From NCBI GenBank assembly GCA_046545575.1, contig JBKGZM010000021.1, forward strand, positions 1-30,713: a DNA stretch of 30,713 nt, given 5' to 3'. Source of the DNA: JAGXOF01 sp046545575 (GTDB lineage: Bacteria; Chloroflexota; Dehalococcoidia; SZUA-161; SpSt-899). This document shows, piece after piece, positions 29,808-30,713 of the stretch. The translations under genes and the position numbers were made by a program. A model generated the notes under the pieces. It was given only the letters and a program-made list of their open reading frames with translations. It was not told where the DNA came from and ran no database searches. How positions within the stretch are numbered: the first letter of the stretch is position 1; each line of letters begins with the position of its first letter.

Positions 29808-29846
29808 TATGGTGCTACTCTACAAATACAAGGAGGTAGCACCATG
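29808..29846 (+). promoter_or_regulatory. Hairpin enclosing the integrase ribosome site and start codon
   Basis: ATGGTGCTAC (29809-29818) pairs perfectly with GTAGCACCAT (29836-29845); one more G-U pair is possible. The loop holds most of AGGAGGT (29831-29837), and the start codon 29844-29846 lies in the stem. It could limit integrase translation or serve as a DNA site for autoregulation. Confidence 0.5.
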
Positions 29847-30713
29847 AAGACCCAAGACCTGATCCACGAATTCCTTCAATCCCGCAGAGCCGCCAACCTT
29901 AGCCCGGTTACCATCGACTGGTACCGGAGTAAGCTGGCGGCGTTTGCCCAGCCCTCCCCAGAGTTGCCCCTGGATCCCGCTCCAATAGAAGCCTTTCTTG
30001 GCTCCATCAACGGCTGCCCAGAGACCAAACACGCGTATTACCGGACCCTGAGGGCCTTCTACAACTGGCTCTCTGATCGCCACGGGGTGACGAATGCCAT
30101 GGCCAAGGTGTGCGCACCGCGACTCCCTAAAAAGACCATGGCAACCCTTGACACGAACGCCATACTACAGCTTGTTTCCTCAGCCGCAGACCTAAAGGCA
30201 AAGGCCTTGATCTCACTCCTCATAGATACCGGCATCCGGAGCACCGAGGCCGCAAGCCTCCGCAAACAGGACATCAAGGCCCAAACAGCCCTAGTGCGGG
30301 GGAAAACCGGGGAGCGGAAGGTCCCCATCAGCGACCAGACGAGGGATCTTCTCCTGGCAACCTCTGCTCAAAGCGACTCAGACCGGGTATTCCCGGGCCT
30401 CAATCGTGATGGTGTGTACCGCATCATATCCAGCCACATGGAGACGATCGGCGTCATCGGGCCAAAGCGCGGTGGGCACCGGCTCCGTCATGCCTTCGGG
30501 CGATGCTACGTGCTAAACGGCGGGGATCTACGCTCACTCCAGGAGATCATGGGGCACGCCAGCATCACCACGACTGAGAAATACGTTTACCTCGACACGA
30601 GAGATATCGTCCGGCAGCACCATCAGTACTCGCCGCTCGCACATCACCAAAAGGCGGCTAACTTCAGAACTCGGGACAAAAGGAGCAGTCAGGCACAACA
30701 TATTGAATATAAT
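29844..30713 (+). CDS. Tyrosine recombinase/integrase (3' partial)
   Basis: 290 codons are open to the right edge with no stop. The ATG follows AGGAGGT. The N-terminal core-binding domain (about 1-90, LSPVTIDWYRSKL and TLRAFYNWL) is followed by a catalytic domain with R132 (DTGIRSTEAASL), K154 (RGKTGERKVP), H212 and R215 in GHRLRHAFG, H238 in IMGHASI and Y247 in TTEKYVYL. All active-site residues are present. The protein is clearly distinct from the Xer recombinase at 17200-18144. Its position just after tRNA-Leu, pointing away, is the classic arrangement of an integrated element whose attL lies in the tRNA 3' end. The C-terminal tail after Tyr247 is basic and His/Gln-rich. Confidence 0.92.
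   Translation, partial: MKTQDLIHEFLQSRRAANLSPVTIDWYRSKLAAFAQPSPELPLDPAPIEAFLGSINGCPETKHAYYRTLRAFYNWLSDRHGVTNAMAKVCAPRLPKKTMATLDTNAILQLVSSAADLKAKALISLLIDTGIRSTEAASLRKQDIKAQTALVRGKTGERKVPISDQTRDLLLATSAQSDSDRVFPGLNRDGVYRIISSHMETIGVIGPKRGGHRLRHAFGRCYVLNGGDLRSLQEIMGHASITTTEKYVYLDTRDIVRQHHQYSPLAHHQKAANFRTRDKRSSQAQHIEYN

Noticed and set aside
29820..30328. Minus-strand frames at the right end
   Set aside because: They are antisense to the integrase, which has a strong ribosome site and all catalytic residues.

Overview
The window looks like chromosomal DNA of a Chloroflexota bacterium, probably class Dehalococcoidia. This is an inference from four things: the run dprA-topA-xer-M24 peptidase-efp, a DUF1786 protein (a family otherwise mostly archaeal), multi-domain PAS/GAF sensor kinases, and intergenic spaces full of short GC-rich palindromes. 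No rRNA gene is present to confirm it. The sequence is cut at both ends: a pilin-like gene is missing its 5' end on the left and an integrase gene its 3' end on the right.

Positions 1-8008 (+ strand) are a block of eight type IV pilin-like genes. Two paralogous families occur. Family A has two short members and one carrying a fibronectin-III-like domain and an extra C-terminal domain. Family B has one short member and one extended by a PKD-like domain and five tandem beta-propeller-like repeats. Minor PilV-, PilW- and PilX-like genes follow. The layout suggests each short shaft-type pilin has a longer, adhesin-like relative. No assembly ATPase, platform protein or prepilin peptidase gene is in the window. 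A 54-codon small gene and a repeated upstream motif lie among the pilins.

Positions 8212-11253 (- strand) encode a sensor kinase with an embedded HD-GYP domain, a CheY-like receiver and a small coiled-coil protein. Positions 11307-21254 (+ strand) are mainly housekeeping genes: CCA-adding enzyme, DUF1786 protein, DprA, topoisomerase I, a Xer recombinase, an M24 aminopeptidase, EF-P, an MNT/HEPN pair and a PHP phosphoesterase. Positions 21324-24151 hold a compact operon of a formyltransferase-like, a HAD phosphatase and a PfkB kinase gene, whose joint function I do not recognise.

Positions 24212-29343 (- strand) carry a histidine phosphatase, cysteine synthase, a receiver/coiled-coil regulator, a receiver-PAS-PAS-HisKA_2 kinase and a lipoprotein. 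The receiver/coiled-coil regulator shares an unusual C-terminal motif with the small protein of the first signalling locus. At the right end a tRNA-Leu(TAG) gene is followed directly by a tyrosine recombinase gene, the usual left border of an integrated element that continues beyond the window.
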